Below, in pieces: positions 1 to 7,284 of a DNA stretch of 17,284 nt. Made by a program: the position numbers and the translations under genes. This stretch comes from Clostridia bacterium (GTDB lineage: Bacteria; Bacillota; Clostridia; Christensenellales; UBA1242), in contig JAEDFU010000019.1 of assembly GCA_016297915.1 (NCBI GenBank), forward strand, positions 1 through 17,284, read 5' to 3'. Each line of letters opens with the position of its first letter. The first letter of the stretch is position 1. A model generated the notes under the pieces. It was not told the DNA's origin. It did no database searches and saw nothing but the letters and a program-made list of their open reading frames with translations.

Positions 1-91
1 TAAAGTGTCTCCCGCTTTGGCTAAAAACTTGCCACTGGCAACTTGTTGTCGTGACTTATACATTTTAGCACAAAAAAATAGGCTTGTCACT

Positions 92-136
92 AAAAAAAAT
101 AAAAAACTCCCATGGAATTTGGTCTATCCATAGGAG
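92..136 (-). terminator. Rho-independent terminator of the RsgI-like gene
   Basis: On the minus strand, 12 bases after the stop of the RsgI-like gene, CTCCTATGGA pairs with TCCATGGGAG (one G-U pair; arms 127-136 and 107-116, 10-base loop). A T-rich run follows at 106-92. This is a standard intrinsic terminator layout. Positions 1-91 beyond it hold no ORF or RNA gene that I can support. Confidence 0.8.
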
Positions 137-148
137 CTTTTGTAAGTT

Positions 149-1105
149 TTATTTGTTTAAGCTCGCTCTAAAGTCGGCAATTTTTTGTTTGATTTCAGCT
201 TTGTTATTAGCAAACTCTGTTTGATGTTTCTCGAGTTCAGCTTTGTATTCTGTGATAAGTTTTGCAAAGTCATTTCTTAGAGTGTTAAATGCTTGTTGTA
301 GACTCTCAACTGTTGGAGCAAGTCCTGCAACATTTTTCTTGAATAACTCTTGTGCACTAGTCCAGCTCTTTGCAAGTGAGTCGATAGCTGATTTGCACTT
401 TTCTTCGGTGTAGCCTTCAGGAAGAGATTTCATAAATTCTTGCCAATAAGTAAGTCCATCTTCATAGTCTTTTTTTGCTTTTAAATATTGGGCGTAGAAC
501 TCATCATATTTTTTGTAGAAATTTTCCATTTCGTTAGGTACGATTTTTGATACTGCATCAGCAACTTTTTGATATTGTTTCATAAGTTCCTGTTCAGTCT
601 TGGTCTCAACATCTGATGCTGTTGATTTAAGTTTTAATAGAGATTCTTTCAAAGATTCAACATTTCCAATTGCTCCAGCAATAATTCCTTTTTCATCAAA
701 ATAAGAATTTACTTTGCTTACGGCTTTGTCTTTTAGTTTGGAATAATCTTCTTTGAGTCCGCTAAATGAAATAGTTACAGTTGTTCCAGTTGTATTTACT
801 TGTATTTTGCCACTTTCGGTAGAAAGTTTAACAAATAGTTCGGCAGCATCCTCAGCCTTGAGACCTACAAAAGATGCATTAAGTTCAAGTGCCTTGCCGT
901 CGTTGTTAAGAGCTACAACACGCATAACCTTGTCGTTTCCGTTTAGTACAAACTGAATGCTTGGGTTGGTTGAACAGGTCATGATAGAAGTTTGAGTCTT
1001 TTCGCGATTGTTGTTTGCAACTACCAAACATATTGCAAGAACAATTAGTGCTACTGCAACAACAGCACTAGTAATTATTGTGATTAATTTTGCTTTTTTT
1101 GACAT
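149..1105 (-). CDS. Single-pass membrane protein with RsgI-like ectodomain and coiled-coil tail
   Basis: 318 residues. The start is ATG at 1105, preceded by AAAGGAG at a good distance; an in-frame ATG 14 codons upstream has no ribosome site and lies in the promoter. About nine basic residues face the cytoplasm, one membrane helix follows (about 9-30), and the rest should be outside. Residues about 43-103 (TNPSIQFVLN, then KVMRVVALNNDGKAL) resemble the conserved extracytoplasmic domain of RsgI anti-sigma-I factors, including the Asn-Pro pair (47-48) at which that family is known to cleave itself. Residues about 145-318 are Lys/Glu-rich and look like long coiled coil, replacing the usual carbohydrate-sensing module. 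The cytoplasmic sigma-binding domain of true RsgI is absent, so it cannot act as an ordinary anti-sigma factor. The family link is by eye and moderate. It is a single-gene unit with its own promoter and terminator. Confidence 0.8.
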   Translation of the reverse strand: MSKKAKLITIITSAVVAVALIVLAICLVVANNNREKTQTSIMTCSTNPSIQFVLNGNDKVMRVVALNNDGKALELNASFVGLKAEDAAELFVKLSTESGKIQVNTTGTTVTISFSGLKEDYSKLKDKAVSKVNSYFDEKGIIAGAIGNVESLKESLLKLKSTASDVETKTEQELMKQYQKVADAVSKIVPNEMENFYKKYDEFYAQYLKAKKDYEDGLTYWQEFMKSLPEGYTEEKCKSAIDSLAKSWTSAQELFKKNVAGLAPTVESLQQAFNTLRNDFAKLITEYKAELEKHQTEFANNKAEIKQKIADFRASLNK

Positions 1106-1137
1106 AAAAATCTCCTTTGAGATAAGTATTTGTAAAT

Positions 1138-1166
1138 ATTTTAACAAGAGTATTGCGTTTAGTCAA
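1138..1166 (-). promoter_or_regulatory. Sigma-A promoter for the RsgI-like gene
   Basis: On the minus strand, TTGACT (1166-1161), a 17-base spacer and TAAAAT (1143-1138) lie 33 bases before the ATG at 1105. Hexamers and spacing fit a housekeeping promoter. The same hexamers and spacer recur before the thymidine kinase gene. Confidence 0.75.
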
Positions 1167-1553
1167 ATATTTTTGAGCATTTTATTTTGGCAATAACAGG
1201 TAATTGTCGCACAAACTTTAAGTGCTATGTGTAAGTCTAATAACCAAAAAATTACTGTAGTAAATGTCTCTTTTGACGGTGTCCAAGTGTATTATACAAA
1301 TTCATGCTTGTTTGTAATTCTTAAATAAATTTGTTTGACACAATGTTTTGTATTTATTACAATAAATAATAATATGAATAGTTCTTGTTTGACAAAGCTC
1401 AATTGAAAGGCGACAAGACTAGTTCAAATTTGCAAATAAGTAGATATTTGAGTGTACTTTGCAAATAATAAAACAAACGATAAATTGCTTTGACTGGTTT
1501 TGATTAATTTTGGATTAATTACCTCAAATGTGATTAAAGTTAGTAGGTGAAAA
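1167..1553. other. Intergenic regulatory region between divergent genes
   Basis: No ORF in this stretch has a ribosome site. Besides the promoters annotated on either side it holds a weaker promoter-like pair, TTGACG (1273-1278) and TACAAA (1295-1300), far upstream of any gene. Two copies of TTTGCAAATAA (1429-1439 and 1458-1468) lie inside the likely leader of the lipoprotein gene. Two copies of GATTAATT (1502-1509, 1513-1520) sit about one helical turn apart. No riboswitch class was recognised. Confidence 0.5.
1335..1363 (+). promoter_or_regulatory. Sigma-A promoter for the GLUG lipoprotein gene
   Basis: TTGACA (1335-1340), a 17-base spacer and TACAAT (1358-1363) form a near-consensus promoter. 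Transcription would begin near 1370, leaving a leader of about 185 bases before the ATG at 1554. A second TTGACA at 1389-1394 has no matching -10. Confidence 0.75.
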
Positions 1554-4004
1554 ATGAAACTATGGAAAAAAATTGGAATATGTGCTCTTGCATTGATTTC
1601 GTGCTTTGGTTTTAGTGCGTGCAAAAAGGGCGGACAAATAGATGTATCCAAGGACTTGGACGGAGACGGAGTAATCTCGGAATGGGAGACAATCTATGAT
1701 CCAATTGGCTCGTCAGATAGAACTTTGCCTAGCGGAAACATTAAACAAATCTCAACATTTGCCGAACTCAAGGCTCTAAACGAAAAGACTGAGGAGACAA
1801 ATTACTACATCCTAACTAGCAATATAGATTGTGGTGGCGAGACTGTAACAATTGACCTTGGCAAATCCACACTATTTGGAAATAACTATGTTATCAAAAA
1901 CTTTAAACTTGGTGACTATAAGTACTCGGTTGGTGAGGGAGATGACAAGCAAGAAATTGAGGCAAATGTAGGTGCACTTATTGTCAATGGCCTTGCAGTA
2001 TATGATTTGCGTTTGTTCGTTGGCCTCCAAACTATCACTATAGACAATCTAAATACATATTCGGTAGTAAGTCCACTTGTTAATGTCAAAAATATAGACA
2101 ATTTGGTTGTCAAGGGTAGAATAAATCTTAAGCGTAACAAACTTGAAGGGCTTGGCAGAAATTATGTAGATGTATCCCTAGGCATGGCAAACCTCAATAG
2201 AGTAGACGGTCAACTTGCCATAAATTCGACAATCTCAAGAATTACAACAACTGGCGTTATTGATTACGCTGATGTTGGCGATACAATTACAACTCTAACA
2301 ATGGGTGCAGTTATGCCATATGTATTTGAGGGCACAACGCTTTGCAATGTATACTCAAATGCAATTCTTAAGTCCGATTGCGATACACAATATATTGGCG
2401 GAATTGTTGGGACAACCAACGATTTGGTTACAACAACCAAGTTTGACGGAAGTTTGAATATTTTGTGTACAGGCACAATGACTGCTCAACTAGGTGGAAT
2501 AGTTGGTTTTGCTGGGAGAAATAGCGAAATAAAAAATGCAGTATCTAATGCACAGATTACATATGCAACAGATATTGAGACATCGTCTCAAACAAATCTA
2601 AATGTCGGCGGAATAGTCGGCAATAGCTATGGCGTAATTGATTATGTCGAAAGCAATGCAAAAATAACTTTTAATAATCCAACCAAACTTGTTCTAGGCG
2701 GAATTTGTGGCAGAAGTAGTGGTGCAATATTTAGTAATATTATCAACCGCAGTGAACTCACCGTTAATTCCTGTCCAAAACTTATAATTGCTGAAGTTAG
2801 TGGAATTTCTAGCCTTGGATATTTTGAAAAGATTATTGACGCAAGCAAAATCATTGTTCACAACGAAAATATTGTATCTGATGTCAAAGCCGGCATGCTT
2901 ACAATATTTGAACTAAACGATAATGACGAAATCACCAAAGACGAAAGATACACGGCAATCAATAGTCCTGCGTTTGCTGGAGTGTTGATGACTGGCACTG
3001 TTATTGTTAATCAAAATGGCAATACAACAGGTCAAGGCACAAACTTGTTTACTTATAATTTGGGTCTCAGAAATGACTATGTTGATTATGTTAGAGATGA
3101 GAGTGGCAACTACAAAGTCATTCAAGTTCCTGTCAAAGATGAAAATGGAGACATTGTAAGGGATGAGGAGACTGGCGAAATTGTCTACGAAAATGGCTAC
3201 AAGACCATAACTCGAATTCCAGACAAATTTAGCAAACTCTACGCTCTTGATACTTATTCGATTAAACTTAATAATGTTTCTGACGGAGTTGAGACAATCC
3301 AAACGCTCAAAATAACTTACGCCAAAGATTCAAGTAATGCCGATTTGATTTCTTCTTATTCGTCAAGCAGACTACTTGTAACTTTCTTTGTAAGAGATTT
3401 GGGATTTAAGTATGGACTTAATCACAATGAGATAGACTTGGCTAATTTGGATATAAGCAAAATGACATTTACTCTAAAATCATCCAAATGGCAAGAAAAA
3501 TTCTTTGAGGCAAAGAGTTACAATGGAGACCTAACTTATTATGACAAATTCATAGACGGCGCTTGTACTTTTGACGAAACAGACGAATTTTATAGTCTAC
3601 TCAGTGCTCTTATGTGGTCAGATACAACTAATTTGTATACTCCTATCAAGGTTTCCTCAAGATTTATGCTGTCTCAAATGAACTCCATAAGTGACCCAGA
3701 AACTGGAGAGAGTATAGCACTTACAAATAGACAACTTATCATAAACTTTGGAGACAATGTTTGTAGACTTGTAAGCAAAATTGTACTTAATTCTATTGAT
3801 GCAATTCCAGATAGCCGAAAGGAACTTGACGCACAAAAACAAACTATTAGCGAAAATTCTGTTGGCGATGTTAGATATGAATATTTTAGCGTAAGCGATG
3901 CTAAGTATAGATACGAATTTAGCCTTGATGTAAGCTCGGTTGTTTTGGATCAAGACTTACAATATAGTTTTTATATTATCTATCTACAATACAAAAAATA
4001 CTAA
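1554..4004 (+). CDS. Large lipoprotein with EF-hand-like loop and GLUG-type repeats
   Basis: 816 residues; ATG preceded by TAGTAGGTG. The N-terminus is a lipoprotein signal with hydrophobic core 7-22 and Cys23 in the context FSAC, so the mature protein should be lipid-anchored on the outer face of the membrane. Right after the anchor, residues 34-45 (DLDGDGVISEWE) match a calcium-binding EF-hand loop: Asp at positions 1, 3 and 5, Gly at 6, Ile at 8, Glu at 12. At least four GG-I-V/C-G motifs at about 281, 313, 352 and 381 (GGIVGTTND, GGIVGFAGRN, GGIVGNSYG, GGICGRSSG) are GLUG-type repeats, found in bacterial surface proteins and expected to form a parallel beta-solenoid. The C-terminal half (about 450-816) has no motif I recognise. 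A hairpin terminator follows. The role is likely surface binding or adhesion, but the ligand is unknown. Confidence 0.9.
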   Translation: MKLWKKIGICALALISCFGFSACKKGGQIDVSKDLDGDGVISEWETIYDPIGSSDRTLPSGNIKQISTFAELKALNEKTEETNYYILTSNIDCGGETVTIDLGKSTLFGNNYVIKNFKLGDYKYSVGEGDDKQEIEANVGALIVNGLAVYDLRLFVGLQTITIDNLNTYSVVSPLVNVKNIDNLVVKGRINLKRNKLEGLGRNYVDVSLGMANLNRVDGQLAINSTISRITTTGVIDYADVGDTITTLTMGAVMPYVFEGTTLCNVYSNAILKSDCDTQYIGGIVGTTNDLVTTTKFDGSLNILCTGTMTAQLGGIVGFAGRNSEIKNAVSNAQITYATDIETSSQTNLNVGGIVGNSYGVIDYVESNAKITFNNPTKLVLGGICGRSSGAIFSNIINRSELTVNSCPKLIIAEVSGISSLGYFEKIIDASKIIVHNENIVSDVKAGMLTIFELNDNDEITKDERYTAINSPAFAGVLMTGTVIVNQNGNTTGQGTNLFTYNLGLRNDYVDYVRDESGNYKVIQVPVKDENGDIVRDEETGEIVYENGYKTITRIPDKFSKLYALDTYSIKLNNVSDGVETIQTLKITYAKDSSNADLISSYSSSRLLVTFFVRDLGFKYGLNHNEIDLANLDISKMTFTLKSSKWQEKFFEAKSYNGDLTYYDKFIDGACTFDETDEFYSLLSALMWSDTTNLYTPIKVSSRFMLSQMNSISDPETGESIALTNRQLIINFGDNVCRLVSKIVLNSIDAIPDSRKELDAQKQTISENSVGDVRYEYFSVSDAKYRYEFSLDVSSVVLDQDLQYSFYIIYLQYKKY

Positions 4005-4011
4005 TCAATTT

Positions 4012-4051
4012 AAGCAAAATAATTGTATACCAGATTATTTTGCTTATTTTT
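4012..4051 (+). terminator. Strong hairpin between lipoprotein and EEP genes
   Basis: AAGCAAAATAAT (4012-4023) and ATTATTTTGCTT (4034-4045) form a perfect 12-base-pair stem with a 10-base loop, followed by ATTTTTG. It should end transcription of the lipoprotein gene. It lies only 22 bases before the next ATG, so it could also act as a partial attenuator or as mRNA end protection. Confidence 0.8.
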
Positions 4052-4067
4052 GAATAAGGAGAAATTT

Positions 4068-5177
4068 ATGGCAAAGACCAAATCTGTGTTCAAAGTTATA
4101 CTTAAAGTTGTTGCAATAATCCTTGCAGTTATAATTCTTACAATCGGCAGTTATTTTGCTTATGTGTGTATTCAATATAATAGAATTAAGGACAAACAAA
4201 CAATTACAATAAATAATAATCAAGATGCACAAGTTGTTCTTGGACAAGAATACACAATATCCACTTATAATATCGGATTTGGAGCGTATACTCAGGATTT
4301 TTCGTTCTTTATGGACAAGGGAGAGACTCTTGACGGCAAAAAATTAGCAGGCACTGGCAGTGTTGCCAAATCCAAACAAACTGTACTAGATAATACAAAC
4401 GGCGCTATCAAGACCATTCAAGGTGCAAGCCCAGATTTTGCGTTCTTTCAGGAAGTGGATGTCAAGGCGGACAGAAGTCACAAAGTGAATCAGTACAATA
4501 TGATAAACAAGGCATTTGAAAATTACTCAAACTCTATATCTATCAATTTTCATAGTGCATACCTCTTTTATCCACTAACTTCTCCTCACGGCAAGACCGA
4601 TGCAGGAATTGTTACGCTCTCAAAGTACAACATAGATAGTGCAGTTAGACGCAGTCTCCCTGTTGATGAGAGTTTTCCGACTAAATTTTTTGACTTGGAT
4701 AGATGCTTTCAAGTAACAAGATTAAATGTTGCAAGTTCAGAAAAACAACTAGTTCTTATAAACATTCATTTGAGTGCTTATGACGAGGGTGGCAAGGTGA
4801 GAGCCAAACAATTAGAAATGCTAAATGATGTTTTAAAAATCGAAAAAGATAACGGCAATTATGTAATAGTTGGTGGTGACTTTAACCATGATATAGCAGG
4901 CTCAATTGGACTTTGGGAGACCAACCGAAAACAACCCGAATGGGTATTTGTCTTAACTAACGAAAACTTGGCAGACGGATATAGATTTGTTGCAAGCACA
5001 AACGCTCCAACATGTAGATCAACCGACACAAAATACATCAAGGGTGAGAGCTATACTGTTGTTCTTGACGGATTTATTTGCTCAGAAAATATCGAGGAAC
5101 TATCTATTAATAATATTGATACGGACTTTATGTATTCCGACCACAATCCAGCTGTAATGAAGTTTAAACTCGTGTAA
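4068..5177 (+). CDS. Membrane-anchored endonuclease/exonuclease/phosphatase family protein
   Basis: 369 residues. The start is ATG at 4068 with AAGGAG nine bases upstream; an ATG at 4023 lies inside the terminator hairpin and is rejected. One N-terminal membrane helix (about 9-33) should leave the catalytic domain outside. The rest is a DNase I-like metal-dependent fold with the expected motifs in order: TYNIG (Asn68), FFQEVD (Glu129), NIHLSAYD (His234), VGGDFNHD (Asp271, Asn273), VVLDGF (Asp334) and SDHNPAVMKF (Asp358, His359). These are the metal-binding and catalytic residues of the family, so the enzyme should be active. The family includes nucleases, sphingomyelinases and phosphoinositide phosphatases; the substrate cannot be read from the sequence. 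An extracellular nuclease or phosphodiesterase is most likely. Confidence 0.9.
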   Translation: MAKTKSVFKVILKVVAIILAVIILTIGSYFAYVCIQYNRIKDKQTITINNNQDAQVVLGQEYTISTYNIGFGAYTQDFSFFMDKGETLDGKKLAGTGSVAKSKQTVLDNTNGAIKTIQGASPDFAFFQEVDVKADRSHKVNQYNMINKAFENYSNSISINFHSAYLFYPLTSPHGKTDAGIVTLSKYNIDSAVRRSLPVDESFPTKFFDLDRCFQVTRLNVASSEKQLVLINIHLSAYDEGGKVRAKQLEMLNDVLKIEKDNGNYVIVGGDFNHDIAGSIGLWETNRKQPEWVFVLTNENLADGYRFVASTNAPTCRSTDTKYIKGESYTVVLDGFICSENIEELSINNIDTDFMYSDHNPAVMKFKLV

Positions 5178-5238
5178 CTTTCAAATCTCGACAAATTTTG
5201 GGATTTGTCTAAAAACTATTTTAAGAACAAAAAAATAT

Positions 5239-5304
5239 CGCCTTATTTAGGGAAAATTTGATAACTTTATTATCTTTGGATTTTCTTTGAATAGGCGTTT
5301 TTTT
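5239..5304 (+). terminator. Probable terminator after the EEP gene
   Basis: CGCCTTATT (5239-5247) can pair with AATAGGCG (5290-5297), with one bulged base, followed by a run of seven Ts (5298-5304). The intervening loop is long, about 40 bases, so this is less certain than the others. A nearer stem, GACAAAT/ATTTGTC (5190-5196 and 5203-5209), lacks a T-run. Confidence 0.5.
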
Positions 5305-5306
5305 GT

Positions 5307-5335
5307 TTGACATAAAAAACAAATTAATTTAATAT
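5307..5335 (+). promoter_or_regulatory. Probable promoter for the four-helix membrane protein
   Basis: TTGACA (5307-5312) with a 17-base spacer gives TAATAT (5330-5335). A perfect TATAAT at 5333-5338 would need a 20-base spacer, so the exact -10 is uncertain. The ATG is at 5367. Confidence 0.65.
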
Positions 5336-5366
5336 AATTATATCAAATTAAAAAAAGGAGAGTTTT

Positions 5367-5930
5367 ATGGCAAAAAGAAAATCAAAAAAATCAAATACCA
5401 CAAGTTTGGTTATAGGTATAATTGTAATCGCTCTAGCAGTTCTTACAATTTGTACACTATTTATGCCAGTATTTACATCTAAAACCGATAGTCTTTTGGG
5501 TGCAACATCATCTAGTATCACAGGCGGTGAGGTAGTCAAATCTCTATTCCAAGGGGATTATTTAACTGAGTCTGGTGCAACTGGTGTCAATACAATGATT
5601 GCACTTAGAAAAGCTGACGAAAGTGCATTTGTTACAGTTGTATTTGGCTGGGCATACTTCATTACAGTTCTTGTAAGTGCTGCAGTTGTTGTATTTGCGA
5701 TTTTGTCTTTGTTGGGTTTGAAATTCAAATTAACAAATACTATTCTCGGTGCTGGACTTGTTGTTTTGGCAGTAGTCACTTTCATTTTTGCAATAGTTGT
5801 TGCTGGCAAATTCGGAAGTGTTGATTTGGGTAGCATTGTTACATCTAAGACAGTTATCGGTGTTGGTATTTATATGCTTATTGCAACACTTATTACTGGC
5901 GGTGCAGAGATTTACAACGCTAGAAAATAA
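5367..5930 (+). CDS. Four-helix integral membrane protein, function unknown
   Basis: 187 residues; ATG preceded by AAAGGAG. The N-terminus is strongly basic (MAKRKSKKSN) and should stay in the cytoplasm. Four hydrophobic segments lie at about 13-36, 88-117, 125-147 and 162-183. A roughly 50-residue Ser/Thr/Gly-rich polar loop after the first helix should face outside. I recognise no motif or family. It is a one-gene unit with its own promoter and a strong terminator. Small proteins of this layout are common in Firmicutes and are usually uncharacterised. Confidence 0.8.
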   Translation: MAKRKSKKSNTTSLVIGIIVIALAVLTICTLFMPVFTSKTDSLLGATSSSITGGEVVKSLFQGDYLTESGATGVNTMIALRKADESAFVTVVFGWAYFITVLVSAAVVVFAILSLLGLKFKLTNTILGAGLVVLAVVTFIFAIVVAGKFGSVDLGSIVTSKTVIGVGIYMLIATLITGGAEIYNARK

Positions 5931-5947
5931 TCCACATAAGATTAGTC

Positions 5948-5987
5948 AAAAAAATGATTAGGACATGTGTTCTAATCATTTTTTTTT
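5948..5987. terminator. Bidirectional terminator between convergent genes
   Basis: A run of As, then ATGATTAGGACA, a short loop, TGTTCTAATCAT and a run of Ts (5948-5987). The stem is nearly perfect, with one G-U pair, and is flanked by A and T runs. It can therefore end both the membrane-protein gene on the plus strand and queH on the minus strand. Confidence 0.9.
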
Positions 5988-5990
5988 GCT

Positions 5991-6536
5991 TTATAAATTT
6001 GGATTGCATCCACAATAATTTTGTCTATATATTCCGTACTTTTTGCTGTTTTGTATGGATATTAAGTATCCATTGTTTTTCTTAAAATTGCTTGCAAGGT
6101 ATTCGGTCTTGTACTTTTCGGCAAGGCTAGAGCCTATATCGTTTATAATCTGAAAGTTTTTGTGGGGGCTCACAGTAAGTGTGGTGGCAAATAGGTCAAA
6201 ACCATTATCTTTGGCATACTTTGCTACATAGTCTAGTCTCATTGCAAAACATATTGAGCACCTTTTTCCGCCCTCTTTTTCGTTTTCAAGACCTTTTGTA
6301 AGTGATACAAACTCATCGTGATTGTATGGGACACTTACAATTTTGATATCCAAGCCTTGTTCGCTGTTGACTCTTTGGATATAGTCATCAAGAGCATATA
6401 GACGCTTGTTGTACTCAGCCTCAGTATCTATGTTTGGATTATAAAAAATCAATGTTATGTCATAATCTTCTAGTTGCCATAGCACTCCGCTTGTGCATGG
6501 AGCACAACAACTATGAAGCAGTAGTTTCTTTTTCAC
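5991..6536 (-). CDS. queH: Epoxyqueuosine reductase QueH
   Basis: 181 residues, usual length for the family. QueH makes the last step of queuosine synthesis, reducing epoxyqueuosine to queuosine in tRNAs that read NAY codons; it is the cobalamin-independent alternative to QueG. Visible signature: LLLHSCCAPC (Cys10, 11, 14), FYNPNI, Cys93-x2-Cys96 in RCSICFAMRLDYVA, FATTLTVSPHKN, and the C-terminal YCGC (Cys175, Cys177). These cysteines carry the family's iron-sulfur centre. The start is a GTG at 6536, with AAAAAAGGAA eight bases before it. The gene begins inside the last 26 bases of the thymidine kinase gene, so the two are co-transcribed and probably translationally coupled. No other queuosine gene is in the window, so the cell may salvage precursors or encode the rest elsewhere. 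Confidence 0.93.
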   Translation of the reverse strand: MKKKLLLHSCCAPCTSGVLWQLEDYDITLIFYNPNIDTEAEYNKRLYALDDYIQRVNSEQGLDIKIVSVPYNHDEFVSLTKGLENEKEGGKRCSICFAMRLDYVAKYAKDNGFDLFATTLTVSPHKNFQIINDIGSSLAEKYKTEYLASNFKKNNGYLISIQNSKKYGIYRQNYCGCNPNL

Positions 6537-7119
6537 TTAATCGTTCCTTTTTTAGTTCGCTATAACAATCATAGCACATTGCTTTGTAACTTTCGTTGCC
6601 ACCAATAAGTATCTCGTCACCGTCAAGCGCTAGTTTTCCGTTTACAAATCTAGCATTGACGGTTGCTTTTTTGCCACACTCACATACAGCTTTGATTTCC
6701 ATTATGCTCTCGGCAATCTCAATAAGTCTCTTTGAGCCTTCGAACAATTCTGTCTTAAAGTTTGTAAGCAGTCCATAACAGAGTACAGGAATATGTCTTG
6801 AGACCTCTCTGAGTTCGTTGATTTGCTCCGTTGTACAAAAGTTTGCCTCATCCACAATAACTACAGATTTTGGCTTAAATTGATTGTGGGCAAATATAAA
6901 TTTGTACAAATTTTCGCTTTTGTCAAAGGTCAAACATGGACTCTCAAGCCCAATTCGTGATCTAACAACAATATGATTATTTGCGGTGTCTCTAGTGTCT
7001 ACTGCTGGTTTTATAAGCAAAACATCAAAGCCCACTTGTTCATAATTAAATTTGCACATGAGTGCTTGAGCGGACTTGCTACTACCCATGACACCATATT
7101 TAAAGTATAGTTTTGGCAT
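6511..7119 (-). CDS. tdk: Thymidine kinase (TK1-like, type II)
   Basis: 202 residues. It phosphorylates thymidine to dTMP with ATP in the salvage pathway, in the cytoplasm. Evidence: LYFKYGVMGSSKSAQAL at the N-terminus is the P-loop region; VVIVDEANF (Asp90, catalytic Glu91) is the Walker B/active-site motif; CYGLLTNFKTELFEGS is the typical core; CxC (146, 148) and CxxC (182, 185) are the zinc ligands; ESYKAMC is the substrate lasso. Oddity: the P-loop reads G-V-M-G-S-S-K-S, with Ser in place of the usual Gly before the catalytic Lys15. The start is ATG at 7119 with GAGGAGGG eight bases upstream; a TTG at 7137 would place the ribosome site inside the gene. First gene of a two-gene unit with queH. 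Confidence 0.92.
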   Translation of the reverse strand: MPKLYFKYGVMGSSKSAQALMCKFNYEQVGFDVLLIKPAVDTRDTANNHIVVRSRIGLESPCLTFDKSENLYKFIFAHNQFKPKSVVIVDEANFCTTEQINELREVSRHIPVLCYGLLTNFKTELFEGSKRLIEIAESIMEIKAVCECGKKATVNARFVNGKLALDGDEILIGGNESYKAMCYDCYSELKKERLSEKETTAS

Positions 7120-7151
7120 AAATCCAGCCCTCCTCAAAAGTTACTAGTTAT

Positions 7152-7180
7152 ATTTTACTCGCAAATATTCATGTAGTCAA
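7152..7180 (-). promoter_or_regulatory. Promoter of the tdk-queH unit
   Basis: On the minus strand, TTGACT (7180-7175), a 17-base spacer and TAAAAT (7157-7152), 32 bases before the tdk ATG. The hexamers and spacer match those of the RsgI-like gene promoter. Confidence 0.75.
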
Positions 7181-7206
7181 ATTAATCTGCTGTCATATGT
7201 ATTTTG

Positions 7207-7235
7207 TTGTCATTTAAAATTTTTTTTGTTAAAAT
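7207..7235 (+). promoter_or_regulatory. Promoter of the InlB-like/BspA-like gene pair
   Basis: TTGTCA (7207-7212), a 17-base spacer and TAAAAT (7230-7235). Transcription would begin near 7242, about 43 bases before the ATG at 7285. It is back to back with the tdk promoter, the two -35 elements being about 26 bases apart. Confidence 0.65.
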
Positions 7236-7284
7236 ATTTGTGAAATAAATATTTTTTGTACAAATTTTATAAAAAGCAAATCTA

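Noticed and set aside
1..91. TTGCCACTGGCAA palindrome and other short motifs at the window edge
   Set aside because: Too short to form a stable hairpin and cut by the window edge; no gene could be supported.
1389..1394. Second TTGACA upstream of the GLUG lipoprotein
   Set aside because: No -10-like hexamer at a suitable distance.
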